From Actinomycetota bacterium (GTDB lineage: Bacteria > Actinomycetota > Thermoleophilia > Gaiellales > Gaiellaceae), in the NCBI GenBank assembly GCA_013694685.1, contig JACDBY010000208.1, positions 1-8,034 on the forward strand: DNA of 8,034 nt. Reading direction: 5' to 3'. Under the pieces are notes generated by a model. The model did no database searches. It saw only the letters and a program-made list of their open reading frames with translations, and was not told the DNA's origin. Position 1 is the stretch's first letter. Each line of letters opens with the position of its first letter. Below, in pieces: positions 1 to 6,488 of this stretch. The position numbers were made by a program, and so were the translations under genes.

Positions 1-13
1 AGAAGCTCCCGGG

Positions 14-1264
14 GTGGGGTCAAAGCGCCGTTCCGACCGAGGACAGCTCGAGCAGCGGCTCCTGATCCTCGTCACGCTCGGGCTCGTCGCGTTCGGCCTC
101 GTGATGGTGTTTAGCGCGACCTCGGCCTCCGCGACGCTCGGCGAGGGCGACCCGATGAAGTTTCTCGTCAAGCAGGGGCTCTATGCCTTTGCCGGGCTCG
201 TCCTGCTCGCCCTTCTCTCGCGTGTCGACTACCACGCGCTGCGACCGCTGGCGCCAGTCCTCCTCGTCGGCTCGTTCGTCGCGTGCGCGGCGGTGCTCGT
301 CGTCGGGCCTGCGATCAACGGCGCGCACCGGTGGTTCATCCTCGGGCCGGTGAGCATCCAGCCGGCGGAGGTAGCGAAGCTCTCGGTCTGCGTGTGGACG
401 TGCGCTGTCCTCGCGCGCCGCCCGGCGCCCCGGACGATGTCCGAGCTGATGAAGCCGGTCGGTCTCGTCGTCTGCGCGTTCGGGGCGCTGATCGTGATCG
501 AGCCGGATCTCGGGACGACGATCACGCTCTTCCTGATGGTGGCGGGCATCCTCCTCGTCTCGGGAATCCCGCTGCGCCTCTTCGCGCTCGCGGGAGGCTT
601 CGCGGCCGGAGCGGGGCTCCTCGCGATCTGGGTGGAGCCATACCGGCGCGAGCGCATCTTCAGTTTTCTCGACCCGTGGCAGGATGCCGAGGGGGCGGGG
701 TTCCAGAACGTCCAGGCGATCATCGGGATGGGCTCCGGCGGGCTCACCGGCGAGGGGCTCGGGCAGGGCATCCAGAAGGTCAACTTCCTGCCGGAGGCGC
801 ACACCGACATGATCTTCGCGGTCGTCGGCGAGGAGCTCGGGCTCGTTGGCTCCGCGGTCGTGATCGCGGGCTTCGCCGTGTTCGCCTGGGCGGGATTCCG
901 CGTGGCGCTCGCCTGTCGCGATCCGTTCGGCAAACGCCTTGCAGCAGGTGTCACGACGCTCGTCTGCGGCCAGGCCGCCGTCAACCTCGCGGCTGTCCTC
1001 GGCATGGCCCCGCTCACCGGAATTCCCCTCCCGTTCGTCTCGTACGGGGGGTCCTCGCTCGTGATGCTGCTCTGCGCGGTCGGCGTGCTCCTTAACATCG
1101 CGGTCAATGAACGCGTCGTCGGAGCTCGCGTGCGTGATCGCGGCGGGAGGAACAGCGGGACACGTGCGGCCGGCGCTCGCCGTCGGGGAAGCGCTTCGCG
1201 CCCGCGGGGTGACCGTGACGTTCGCAGGCACGCCCGACCGCGTCGAGTCGCGGCTGGTGCCTGA
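14..1264 (+). CDS. ftsW: FtsW, septal peptidoglycan polymerase (SEDS family)
   Basis: SEDS-family glycosyltransferase that polymerises lipid II at the division septum with a partner class B PBP; an integral membrane protein. The 416-aa product has about ten hydrophobic segments, the first at residues 17-35. It carries SEDS hallmarks: NGAHRWF (102-108) with QPAEVAK (116-122), EPDLGTT (163-169), FLDPW (218-222), LPEAHTD (259-265, with the expected catalytic Asp at 265) and PLTGIPLPFVSYGGSS (333-348). The position directly before murG favours FtsW over its paralogue RodA. The GTG at 14 leaves a short cytoplasmic tail before the first membrane segment, which fits the family, but the frame stays open to the window edge, so an earlier start outside cannot be excluded. 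The last 52 residues (365-416) are Arg/Gly/Ala-rich, have no family motif and are encoded over the start of murG. Confidence 0.95.
   Translation: MGSKRRSDRGQLEQRLLILVTLGLVAFGLVMVFSATSASATLGEGDPMKFLVKQGLYAFAGLVLLALLSRVDYHALRPLAPVLLVGSFVACAAVLVVGPAINGAHRWFILGPVSIQPAEVAKLSVCVWTCAVLARRPAPRTMSELMKPVGLVVCAFGALIVIEPDLGTTITLFLMVAGILLVSGIPLRLFALAGGFAAGAGLLAIWVEPYRRERIFSFLDPWQDAEGAGFQNVQAIIGMGSGGLTGEGLGQGIQKVNFLPEAHTDMIFAVVGEELGLVGSAVVIAGFAVFAWAGFRVALACRDPFGKRLAAGVTTLVCGQAAVNLAAVLGMAPLTGIPLPFVSYGGSSLVMLLCAVGVLLNIAVNERVVGARVRDRGGRNSGTRAAGARRRGSASRPRGDRDVRRHARPRRVAAGA
1107..1264 (+). other. 158-nt ftsW/murG coding overlap
   Basis: The ftsW frame runs past the murG ATG for 158 nt before its TGA. The two genes use different forward frames, with murG at +1 relative to ftsW. 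In this stretch the murG frame encodes the conserved GGTAGH loop, while the ftsW frame encodes a basic, low-complexity tail (about a third Arg). The murG reading is therefore the constrained one, and the FtsW tail is probably a by-product of a lost stop codon. Confidence 0.85.
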
Positions 1265-2183
1265 GGCCGGCTTCGAGCTCGACACATTCCCCGTCTCCGG
1301 GCTTCCGCGCCGCCCGAGCGCCGCGCAGCTCCGTGCCGCCTGGCGGGCCTCGGCAGCCCCCTCGCACTGTCTGCGGATCCTCGCGCGGCGGCGACCCGAC
1401 GTCGTCCTCGGCGCGGGTGGCTTTGTCGCTGGGCCGATGGTGCTCGCCGCCCGCCTGCGGCGGATCCCGGCGGCGCTGACCGAGGCCGACGCGCATCTCG
1501 GGCTCGCGAATCGCCTTGCGGCCCCGTTCGCCCGCAAGATCTTCCTCGCCTACGAGATCCCCGGTCTCCGGACGAAGAAGACCCGGGTCGTCGGCCGCCC
1601 CATTCCCGCCGCACATCGAGGCGTCTCGCGGTCGGCGGGTCGCGCCTACTTCGGCTTCCCGGACGAGGCGCCGGTCGTCGGTGTCTTCGGCGCCTATGCG
1701 GGTGCACGCTCGCTCAACGAGATGGCGGTCGAGGCGTGGGGCCGGACCGGGCCCCAGGTGCTCCACATCGCGGGTGAGCGCGACCACGAGGCGCTGCGCG
1801 GCCGGGTCGACCGCCCGGGCTACGTGCTCGTCGCGAACACCGACGCCTTCGGTGCCGCGCTCGTGGCCGCCGACGTCGCCGTCTCGCGCGCGGGAGGGAC
1901 GGTCTGGGAGCTCGCTGCGGCCGGGACACCGTCCGTCCTCGTGCCGTACCCATACGCGACCGCTGACCACCAGAGTCTCAACGCGCGTCATTTCGAGCGG
2001 GGTGGAGGCGCCATTGTCGTCGCCGACGACGAGGTCGAACGTGTGCCCGATCTCGTCGAGCGGCTCCTCGGCGAGCCCGATCGTCTCATCGCGATGCGCG
2101 AGGCGATGCTCGCCCTCGCGCGTCCCGATGCGGCCGAGACGATTGCCGACGAGCTCGTCGCGCTCGCCGGCGGTGGGCGGTGA
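1107..2183 (+). CDS. murG: MurG, lipid II-forming GlcNAc transferase
   Basis: Transfers GlcNAc from UDP-GlcNAc to lipid I on the inner membrane face, giving lipid II; GT-B fold, family GT28. The 358 aa match the usual length. Seen: N-terminal loop GGTAGH (14-19), GAGGFVAGP (102-110), GLANR (132-136), C-terminal donor site SRAGGTVWEL (260-269) and DHQSLNA (287-293). The ATG at 1107 is the only start that keeps the GGTAGH loop, since no in-frame start codon lies just upstream. No clear ribosome binding site is visible, so translation is probably coupled to ftsW, which it overlaps by 158 nt. Odd points: the usual HEQN/HEAN reads TEAD (125-128), and the usual GGSQGA loop reads GAYAGA (195-200). 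Both are normally strongly conserved. Fold and location still make MurG the clear call; these may be lineage variants. Confidence 0.95.
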   Translation: MNASSELACVIAAGGTAGHVRPALAVGEALRARGVTVTFAGTPDRVESRLVPEAGFELDTFPVSGLPRRPSAAQLRAAWRASAAPSHCLRILARRRPDVVLGAGGFVAGPMVLAARLRRIPAALTEADAHLGLANRLAAPFARKIFLAYEIPGLRTKKTRVVGRPIPAAHRGVSRSAGRAYFGFPDEAPVVGVFGAYAGARSLNEMAVEAWGRTGPQVLHIAGERDHEALRGRVDRPGYVLVANTDAFGAALVAADVAVSRAGGTVWELAAAGTPSVLVPYPYATADHQSLNARHFERGGGAIVVADDEVERVPDLVERLLGEPDRLIAMREAMLALARPDAAETIADELVALAGGGR

Positions 2184-2206
2184 GCTTGTGTTGAATCAAC
2201 ACAAGC
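2184..2206. promoter_or_regulatory. Perfect 11-bp inverted repeat over the murC start
   Basis: The arms GCTTGTGTTGA and TCAACACAAGC are exact reverse complements around one central A. The element begins 1 nt after the murG stop and holds both likely murC start codons (GTG 2188, TTG 2191) in its left arm. It is far more AT-rich than its surroundings. As RNA it would give a stem of 9 bp with a 5-nt loop. The stem could extend through GCGG (2177-2180) pairing with CCGC (2206-2209) if the four bases TGAG bulge out. As DNA it looks like an operator for a dimeric regulator. The symmetry is seen directly; the regulatory role is inference. Confidence 0.6.
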
Positions 2207-3375
2207 CGCTCGCCGGCCGCCGGCTCTACTTCGTCGGGATCGGTGGCTCGGGGATGTCGGCCTACGCGAATATCGCGCGCGCCTGGGGCGCCGAGGTCGG
2301 CGGCTGGGACGTGCACGAGACGATCTTCACGCGGACCCTCGCAGGGATCGAGGCCGACCTCGGCGGCGAGCCGCGGCCGCCCGCCGGGGCCGAGGTGATC
2401 GTCTCCACCGGGCATCGCGAGCTGATCGAGGGAACTTCCCGAGCGGGCTTCCTGGCCGAGCTCGTCGCGACGCGACCGTCGATCGTCGTCACGGGGGCGC
2501 ACGGGAAGACGACGACGACCGGGATGATCGCCCACGCGCTCCGAGAGCTCGGGAACGACCCCGCCTGGATCGTCGGCGGCGTGATCCCGCAGCTCGGCGG
2601 GAACGCGGGCGGTGGCGGCGGCTGGCTCGTCGTCGAGGGGGACGAGTCGGATCGGTCTGTCCTCGCGTTGCGCCCCCGGGTCGCCGTCGTTACGAATGTC
2701 GAGCTCGATCATCACGCGGCGTACGGCTCGGTCGACGAGCTCCGCGACGCCCTCGAGGACTGGCTCGGGTCGATCGAGGAGGTCGTGCGCGGCTGGGAGC
2801 TCCAGCCGGTCGTCTTCCCACTCGCGGTCCCCGGTGAGCACAACCGCTGCAACGCCGCGGCGGCACTCGAGACCCTGCTTCGGCTCGGATTCGCGCGAAA
2901 GGCCGTCGAGACCGCGCTCGCGTCGTTCACCGGCGCCGAGCGGCGCTTCGAGGTCGTCGGGGAGCGTGCGGGTATCACCGTCGTGGACGACTACGCCCAC
3001 AACCCGACCGAGCTCCAAGCGGCGCTCGAGACTGCCCGTGCGAGAACCGAGAGGCGACTCGTGGCGCTCTATGTTCCACACGTTGTCGAGCGCACCCGGC
3101 ACCTCCACCACGAGCTCGGTGCGACGCTCGGGCTCGCCGACGTCGCGATCGTGACCGACTTCGTCGGCCAACGTGATGCATCGCGCGAAGGTGTCGGAGC
3201 CCGGCTCGTGCTCGACGCGGTGCCCGACCCGACGCGCCGTCTCTGGGCGCCTACGCTCGAGGACGCGGCGGCGCTCGCGCTGCACGTCGTCCGGCCGGGC
3301 GACCTGGTCCTGACGCTCGGTGTCGGTGAGCCGTGGCGTGCGGCGAGGGCGATCGTCGCCGGGCTGCCGAGGTGA
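2188..3375 (+). CDS. murC: MurC, UDP-MurNAc--L-alanine ligase (compact)
   Basis: ATP-dependent cytoplasmic ligase that adds L-Ala to UDP-MurNAc, the first step of stem-peptide assembly. With the GTG at 2188 it is 395 aa. Seen: N-terminal nucleotide-sugar loop GIGGSGMS (17-24), ATP loop TGAHGKTTTT (102-111), EGDESD (140-145), TNVELDH (159-165), EHNRCNAAAA (207-216), ERRFEVV (241-247) and DDYAHNPTE (257-265). MurC proteins usually have 450-490 residues. The spacing from ELDH to EHN is 43 residues here against about 90 in E. coli MurC, so a central-domain segment is missing without a frame break. The start may be GTG 2188 or TTG 2191; GGTGAG at 2179-2184 is spaced better for the TTG. GTG 2173 is possible but would overlap murG. 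The frame is open much further upstream, but that part is a shadow of murG. Confidence 0.92.
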   Translation: MLNQHKPLAGRRLYFVGIGGSGMSAYANIARAWGAEVGGWDVHETIFTRTLAGIEADLGGEPRPPAGAEVIVSTGHRELIEGTSRAGFLAELVATRPSIVVTGAHGKTTTTGMIAHALRELGNDPAWIVGGVIPQLGGNAGGGGGWLVVEGDESDRSVLALRPRVAVVTNVELDHHAAYGSVDELRDALEDWLGSIEEVVRGWELQPVVFPLAVPGEHNRCNAAAALETLLRLGFARKAVETALASFTGAERRFEVVGERAGITVVDDYAHNPTELQAALETARARTERRLVALYVPHVVERTRHLHHELGATLGLADVAIVTDFVGQRDASREGVGARLVLDAVPDPTRRLWAPTLEDAAALALHVVRPGDLVLTLGVGEPWRAARAIVAGLPR

Positions 3376-4250
3376 GTCAGGGAATCGAGGAAGGTGTTGC
3401 GCTCTCGCGGCTGACGACGATCGGTGTCGGCGGCCCCGCCCGGGCGCTCGCCCGAGCGTCGTCGCTGGCCGGGCTCGACGAGGCGCTGCGCTGGGCCGGC
3501 GAGCACGAGCGCGAGGTCGTGCCGGTCGGGCTCGGCTCGAACGTCCTTGCGGCTGACGACGGTGTCGATGCCCTCGTCGTCCGCCTCGAGGGTGAGCTCG
3601 CTGCGGTCGAGACCGAGGGCGAGCTGCTCCGCGCCGGGGGTGGGGCGGCCAACGCCGTCTGCCTCCACCGCGCGCGAGCGGCCGGTCTAGGTGGTCTCGA
3701 GTTCGCCTGCGCGATCCCGGGAACCGCCGGAGGTGGCGTGCGGATGAACGCCGGCGCCTACGGCTCCGACTGGGCGGCCATCCTCGAACGCGCGCTGATC
3801 GCCTCGGCCGAAGGCACCGGGTGGCTCACCACCGCCGAGCTCGGGCTGGAGTACCGCCGCTCTGCGCTGCTAGCGGGGCAGGTCGTCGCGCAGGTCGAGT
3901 ACCGGTTGCGGCCGCGTCCGCCCGAGGAGATCAAGGCCGAGGTGGCGGAGCTGGTCGCACGCCGGAAGGCGACACAGCCGACGAACAAGCGGACGTTCGG
4001 GTCGGTCTTCAAGAATCCGCCGGGCGAGCTCGGGGCCGGGCGATTGGTCGAGCTCTGCGGGCTGAAGGGTCACCGCATCGGCGGTGCCGTGATCTCGCCT
4101 CGTCACGCCAACTTCATCGAGAACGCCGGTGGGGCATCCAGCGACGACTGCGTCGGGCTGATGCGCGAGGCGCGCCGGCGCGCACGTGAGCAGCACGGCG
4201 TCGAGCTCGAGCACGAGGTCGTCCTGCTCGGCGGGCTCACGCTCGTCTGA
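3372..4250 (+). CDS. murB: MurB, UDP-N-acetylenolpyruvoylglucosamine reductase
   Basis: FAD- and NADPH-dependent reductase that makes UDP-MurNAc, the substrate of MurC, in the cytoplasm. From the GTG at 3372 it is 292 aa. Seen: LTTIGVGGPA (14-23) and GLGSNVL (53-59) of the FAD domain, IPGTAGGGVRMNAGAYG (115-131), YRRS (161-164), GSVFKNP (210-216, with the proton-donating Ser at 211) and a C-terminal LEHEVVLLGG (279-288, Glu 282 being the likely catalytic acid). The pattern and length look like the shorter Bacillus-type (type II) enzyme. The GTG at 3372 overlaps the murC TGA by 4 nt, a classic coupling arrangement, and puts the protein start at the expected distance from LTTIGVGG. A GTG at 3333 would only add residues read from the end of murC. 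The usual neighbour ddl is absent. Confidence 0.94.
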   Translation: MSQGIEEGVALSRLTTIGVGGPARALARASSLAGLDEALRWAGEHEREVVPVGLGSNVLAADDGVDALVVRLEGELAAVETEGELLRAGGGAANAVCLHRARAAGLGGLEFACAIPGTAGGGVRMNAGAYGSDWAAILERALIASAEGTGWLTTAELGLEYRRSALLAGQVVAQVEYRLRPRPPEEIKAEVAELVARRKATQPTNKRTFGSVFKNPPGELGAGRLVELCGLKGHRIGGAVISPRHANFIENAGGASSDDCVGLMREARRRAREQHGVELEHEVVLLGGLTLV

Positions 4251-4325
4251 CAGAACGGGTCGAAGCCGGCGGTAACGCCCGTAGGGCGCCGCAGGAGAGC
4301 CGCACGGGCTCGCGAACACCGTCGC
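4251..4325 (+). other. murB-ftsQ spacer with competing short hairpins
   Basis: This 75-nt gap has no clear promoter. It can fold into GGCG-GTAA-CGCC (4268-4279, a GNRA-type loop) or CGCCC-GTA-GGGCG (4276-4288). These share CGCC and exclude each other. A further stem GAGCC/GGCTC lies at 4297-4311. The spacer is also free of stop codons in the frame shared by murB and ftsQ. Such stems are easily found by chance in GC-rich DNA, so function is unproven. Confidence 0.35.
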
Positions 4326-5180
4326 GTGGCAGGAAGGGAACGAGCGGGCCGCGCGGAGCAGCCATCCGCTGAGAGCGTGGTCGTCCCGTTCCCGCGTGCG
4401 GATGTGAGCGACCGGCTCGAGCTTGCCTCGTACGTCCCGTCCGGCCGCTCGCTCCTCGTCTCGTTCGGCATCGTCGCCGGCGTGCTCCTCGCACTCCTCG
4501 TCGCCCGCGAGACGCCGCTCTTCGGGGTACGCGCGATCGAGGTCGCCGGGGCAAGTCCGGGTGTCGAGCGCCAGGTGCGCCGAGCGCTCGACGGGGAGAC
4601 GGGCGAGAGCCTCGTCGGGCTCGATCTGGAGGCGGCCGAACGTGCCGTCACCGCGCTGCCGACCGTTGCCGCCGTGGCCTTCGACCGGGCGTATCCGCAC
4701 ACTCTGCGAGTCACGGTCGTGCCCGAGCGGTCCGTGGCCGTCGTACGCCAGGGCGGCGCCTCCTACGTCGTCTCGGAGCGGGGCCGCGTCATCGTGTCCG
4801 CCAGACGCGGCGCGCGACCCGAGCTGGCGCGGATCTGGGTCGGTCCGGACGCCCGGCTCGTCACCGGGGAGACGGTCGAGGGCCCTCTACGGAAGGCCGT
4901 CGGGGCCGTGGCACCGCTCGCCGGCATCCGCTTTCCGAGCCGGGTCGTCTCGGTCACGACGACCGACGGCCTCGTGCTCCGGCTCCGATCGGGTCTCGAG
5001 GTGCGCATGGGGAACATGCAGGACGTCGATCTGAAGCTCGCCGTCGCCGGGCGGGTGCTACCGGTGGTGCCGCTTGGCTCCGCGTACCTCGACGTGAGCG
5101 TGCCGCACCGTCCGGTCGCCGGGCCGGCAAGCCTCGACTCTCAGGTAGAGCCTGAGACTTTGCCCTCCAGCGGCGGTTGA
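4326..5180 (+). CDS. ftsQ: FtsQ/DivIB-type cell division protein
   Basis: Bitopic divisome protein linking early and late division proteins. The 284-aa product shows the family layout: a polar N-terminal tail with a basic start (about 1-41), one membrane segment (about 42-61), a POTRA domain starting at FGVRAIEVAG (66-75) and running to about 133, a beta domain (about 134-260) and a short tail. Sequence identity in this family is low, so the call rests on layout plus position between murB and ftsZ. GTG 4326 is the first possible start in frame after the murB stop, but it lacks a good ribosome binding site. GTG 4377 is an alternative that would shorten the tail by 17 residues. No ftsA follows, as is usual in actinobacteria, where SepF-type proteins are thought to tether FtsZ. 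Confidence 0.88.
   Translation: MAGRERAGRAEQPSAESVVVPFPRADVSDRLELASYVPSGRSLLVSFGIVAGVLLALLVARETPLFGVRAIEVAGASPGVERQVRRALDGETGESLVGLDLEAAERAVTALPTVAAVAFDRAYPHTLRVTVVPERSVAVVRQGGASYVVSERGRVIVSARRGARPELARIWVGPDARLVTGETVEGPLRKAVGAVAPLAGIRFPSRVVSVTTTDGLVLRLRSGLEVRMGNMQDVDLKLAVAGRVLPVVPLGSAYLDVSVPHRPVAGPASLDSQVEPETLPSSGG
5139..5157 (+). repeat. 7-bp hairpin near the end of ftsQ
   Basis: TCTCAGG and CCTGAGA pair around the loop TAGAG, within the last codons of ftsQ and about 32 nt before the ftsZ -35 candidate. Only a short T-containing stretch (CTTTG) follows, so it is a poor intrinsic terminator. A near copy of part of it, GAGCCTCAGAC, recurs at 5267-5277 in the ftsZ leader (10 of 11 bases match GAGCCTGAGAC at 5148-5158). 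Confidence 0.35.
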
Positions 5181-5188
5181 GGGTTGCG

Positions 5189-5218
5189 TTGACAGTACCG
5201 ACAAGGAGTCCGTACCCT
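5189..5218 (+). promoter_or_regulatory. Candidate sigma-70-type promoter for ftsZ
   Basis: A consensus -35 TTGACA (5189-5194), an 18-nt spacer and TACCCT (5213-5218) as a -10 of the TAnnnT type common in GC-rich actinobacteria. It lies just after the ftsQ stop and would give an untranslated leader of about 75 nt before the ftsZ ATG. A separate ftsZ promoter downstream of ftsQ is common in related bacteria. The -10 is weak, so the exact start site is uncertain. Confidence 0.55.
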
Positions 5219-5300
5219 GGCTCCGAAACAGGGCTTGCAGGACACCCAACGGCTCGATGAGAGCTTGAGCCTCAGACAGGTCGAGAGATAGGGCAGGCGG

Positions 5301-6389
5301 ATGATGAGCACCCCGAACGGCAATTACCTCGCAGTCATCAAGGTCGTCGGCGTCGGCGGCGGCGGGACGAACGCCGTCAACCGGATGGTCGAGTCCGGGC
5401 TCACCGGAGTCGAGTTCATCGCGGTCAACACCGACGCCCAGGCGCTTCTCGACACCGATGCCGACGTCAAGATCCACATCGGGTCGAAGGCGACGCGCGG
5501 TCTTGGCGCCGGCGCCAACCCGGAGGTCGGCCACGCGGCCGCTCAGGAGAGCCGTGATGAGCTAAAGGAGGCGCTGAAGGGCGCCGACATGATCTTCGTG
5601 ACCGCCGGGGAGGGTGGCGGCACGGGCACGGGTGCTGCGCCTGTCGTCGCCGAGCTCGGACGGGAGCTCGAGGCGCTGACGGTCGGCGTCGTGACGAAAC
5701 CCTTCGGCTTCGAGGGCCGCCGGCGGGCCGAGCAGGCCGAGGTCGGGACGCTCAACCTCCGCGAGCGCGTCGACACGCTGATCGTGATCGAGAACGACCG
5801 CCTGCTCCAGGTCGTGGAGAAGACGACGCCGATCCTCGAGTCGTTCCGGATGGCCGACGACATCCTGCGCCAGGGAGTGCAGGGCATCACCGACCTGATC
5901 ACCGTTCCGGGTCTCGTCAATCTCGACTTCGCGGACGTGCGCACGATCATGCGCGATGCAGGCTCGGCGCTCATGGGGATCGGGAGCGCGCGCGGGGAGG
6001 GACGGGCGACCGCCGCCGCGAGCGCCGCGGTCTCGTCACCGCTGCTCGAGACGACGCTCGACGGTGCCACGGGGGTGCTGCTCAACATCACCGGCCCGGC
6101 CGACATCGGCCTCTTCGAGGTGAACGAGGCCGCGGAGGTCGTCACCGGACATGCCGATCCGAACGCGAACGTCATCTTCGGCGCGGTGATCGACGAGTCG
6201 CTCGGCGAGGACGTGCGGGTCACCGTCATCGCGACCGGCTTCGGCGACGGCCGGGTGCGTCGTCGCCGGCTCGAGCCGGCGATCGTCTCGAGCGGGCCTC
6301 CGTCCTCCGAGTCGCCGCCACCGCGGTTCGACCCGCGTCCGCGCGCCGACGACGACGACATCGACGTGCCGAGCTTCCTGAAGGACTAA
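5301..6389 (+). CDS. ftsZ: FtsZ, tubulin-like division ring GTPase
   Basis: Polymerises with GTP into the mid-cell ring that directs septum synthesis. The 362-aa product has the GTP-binding loop [14 protein letters not shown] (16-29), the tubulin signature GGGTGTG (105-111), the T7 loop NLDFADV (207-213) supplying the catalytic Asp of the next subunit, the [10 protein letters not shown] block (226-235) and a spacer ending in the conserved C-terminal peptide [10 protein letters not shown] (353-362), the usual docking site for membrane tethers. The loop reads GEGGGTGTG, with Glu where most bacteria have Met, as in mycobacterial FtsZ. The start is ATG 5301 or ATG 5304. AGGG at 5290-5293 sits 7 nt before the first and AGGCGG at 5295-5300 sits 3 nt before the second. 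All key residues are present. Confidence 0.98.
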   Translation: MMSTPNGNYLAVIKVVGVGGGGTNAVNRMVESGLTGVEFIAVNTDAQALLDTDADVKIHIGSKATRGLGAGANPEVGHAAAQESRDELKEALKGADMIFVTAGEGGGTGTGAAPVVAELGRELEALTVGVVTKPFGFEGRRRAEQAEVGTLNLRERVDTLIVIENDRLLQVVEKTTPILESFRMADDILRQGVQGITDLITVPGLVNLDFADVRTIMRDAGSALMGIGSARGEGRATAAASAAVSSPLLETTLDGATGVLLNITGPADIGLFEVNEAAEVVTGHADPNANVIFGAVIDESLGEDVRVTVIATGFGDGRVRRRRLEPAIVSSGPPSSESPPPRFDPRPRADDDDIDVPSFLKD

Positions 6390-6408
6390 GGAGTGGGCTT
6401 CTGCGGAG

Positions 6409-6423
6409 TTCTGCTTCGCGGAA
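6409..6423 (+). repeat. Short hairpin after ftsZ
   Basis: TTCTGC and GCGGAA pair with one G-U wobble around the loop TTC, 20 nt after the ftsZ stop. It is too small and lacks a T run, so it is at best an accessory to the larger hairpin downstream. Confidence 0.25.
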
Positions 6424-6437
6424 TCGAGCGAGAGCAC

Positions 6438-6459
6438 GTGTCCGACTGAAGTCGGACAC
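6438..6459. promoter_or_regulatory. 9-bp inverted repeat between ftsZ and gcvT
   Basis: The arms GTGTCCGAC and GTCGGACAC are perfectly complementary around TGAA. In RNA this is a stable stem with a four-base loop that could end or protect the ftsZ transcript, though no T run follows. In DNA it is a near-perfect palindrome whose right arm overlaps the candidate gcvT -35, so it could equally be an operator. It may also belong to a dispersed repeat family, which cannot be tested within one window. Confidence 0.5.
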
Positions 6460-6481
6460 ACCAGGGGCATCGCGGTAATGT
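6453..6481 (+). promoter_or_regulatory. Candidate leaderless promoter for gcvT
   Basis: CGGACA (6453-6458, four of six bases matching TTGACA) is followed by a 17-nt spacer and TAATGT (6476-6481), a TAnnnT-type -10. The gcvT GTG begins 7 nt after the -10, where transcription would start, and no ribosome binding site is close to it. Together these suggest a leaderless transcript, common in actinobacteria. This is inference from spacing alone. Confidence 0.4.
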
Positions 6482-6488
6482 CGCTGCC

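Noticed and set aside
20..1537. Long minus-strand open frame of about 505 codons opposite ftsW/murG
   Set aside because: Its translation is low-complexity, rich in Arg, Glu, Asp and Ala, with no family motif. It mirrors the GC-rich third positions of clear + strand genes. The same applies to minus-strand frames at 229-1707, 2086-3285 and 6036-7397.
1516..2187. Upstream extension of the murC frame over murG
   Set aside because: The added 224 residues are Ser/Arg-rich shadow sequence of murG; MurC homology begins only after 2188.
3333..3371. Earlier GTG start for murB
   Set aside because: It would add 13 residues read from the murC 3' end, while GTG 3372 gives a normal 4-nt overlap and the expected N-terminus.
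6390..6488. Glycine riboswitch before gcvT
   Set aside because: The gap is 99 nt and shows only small hairpins; I could not see the conserved aptamer cores.
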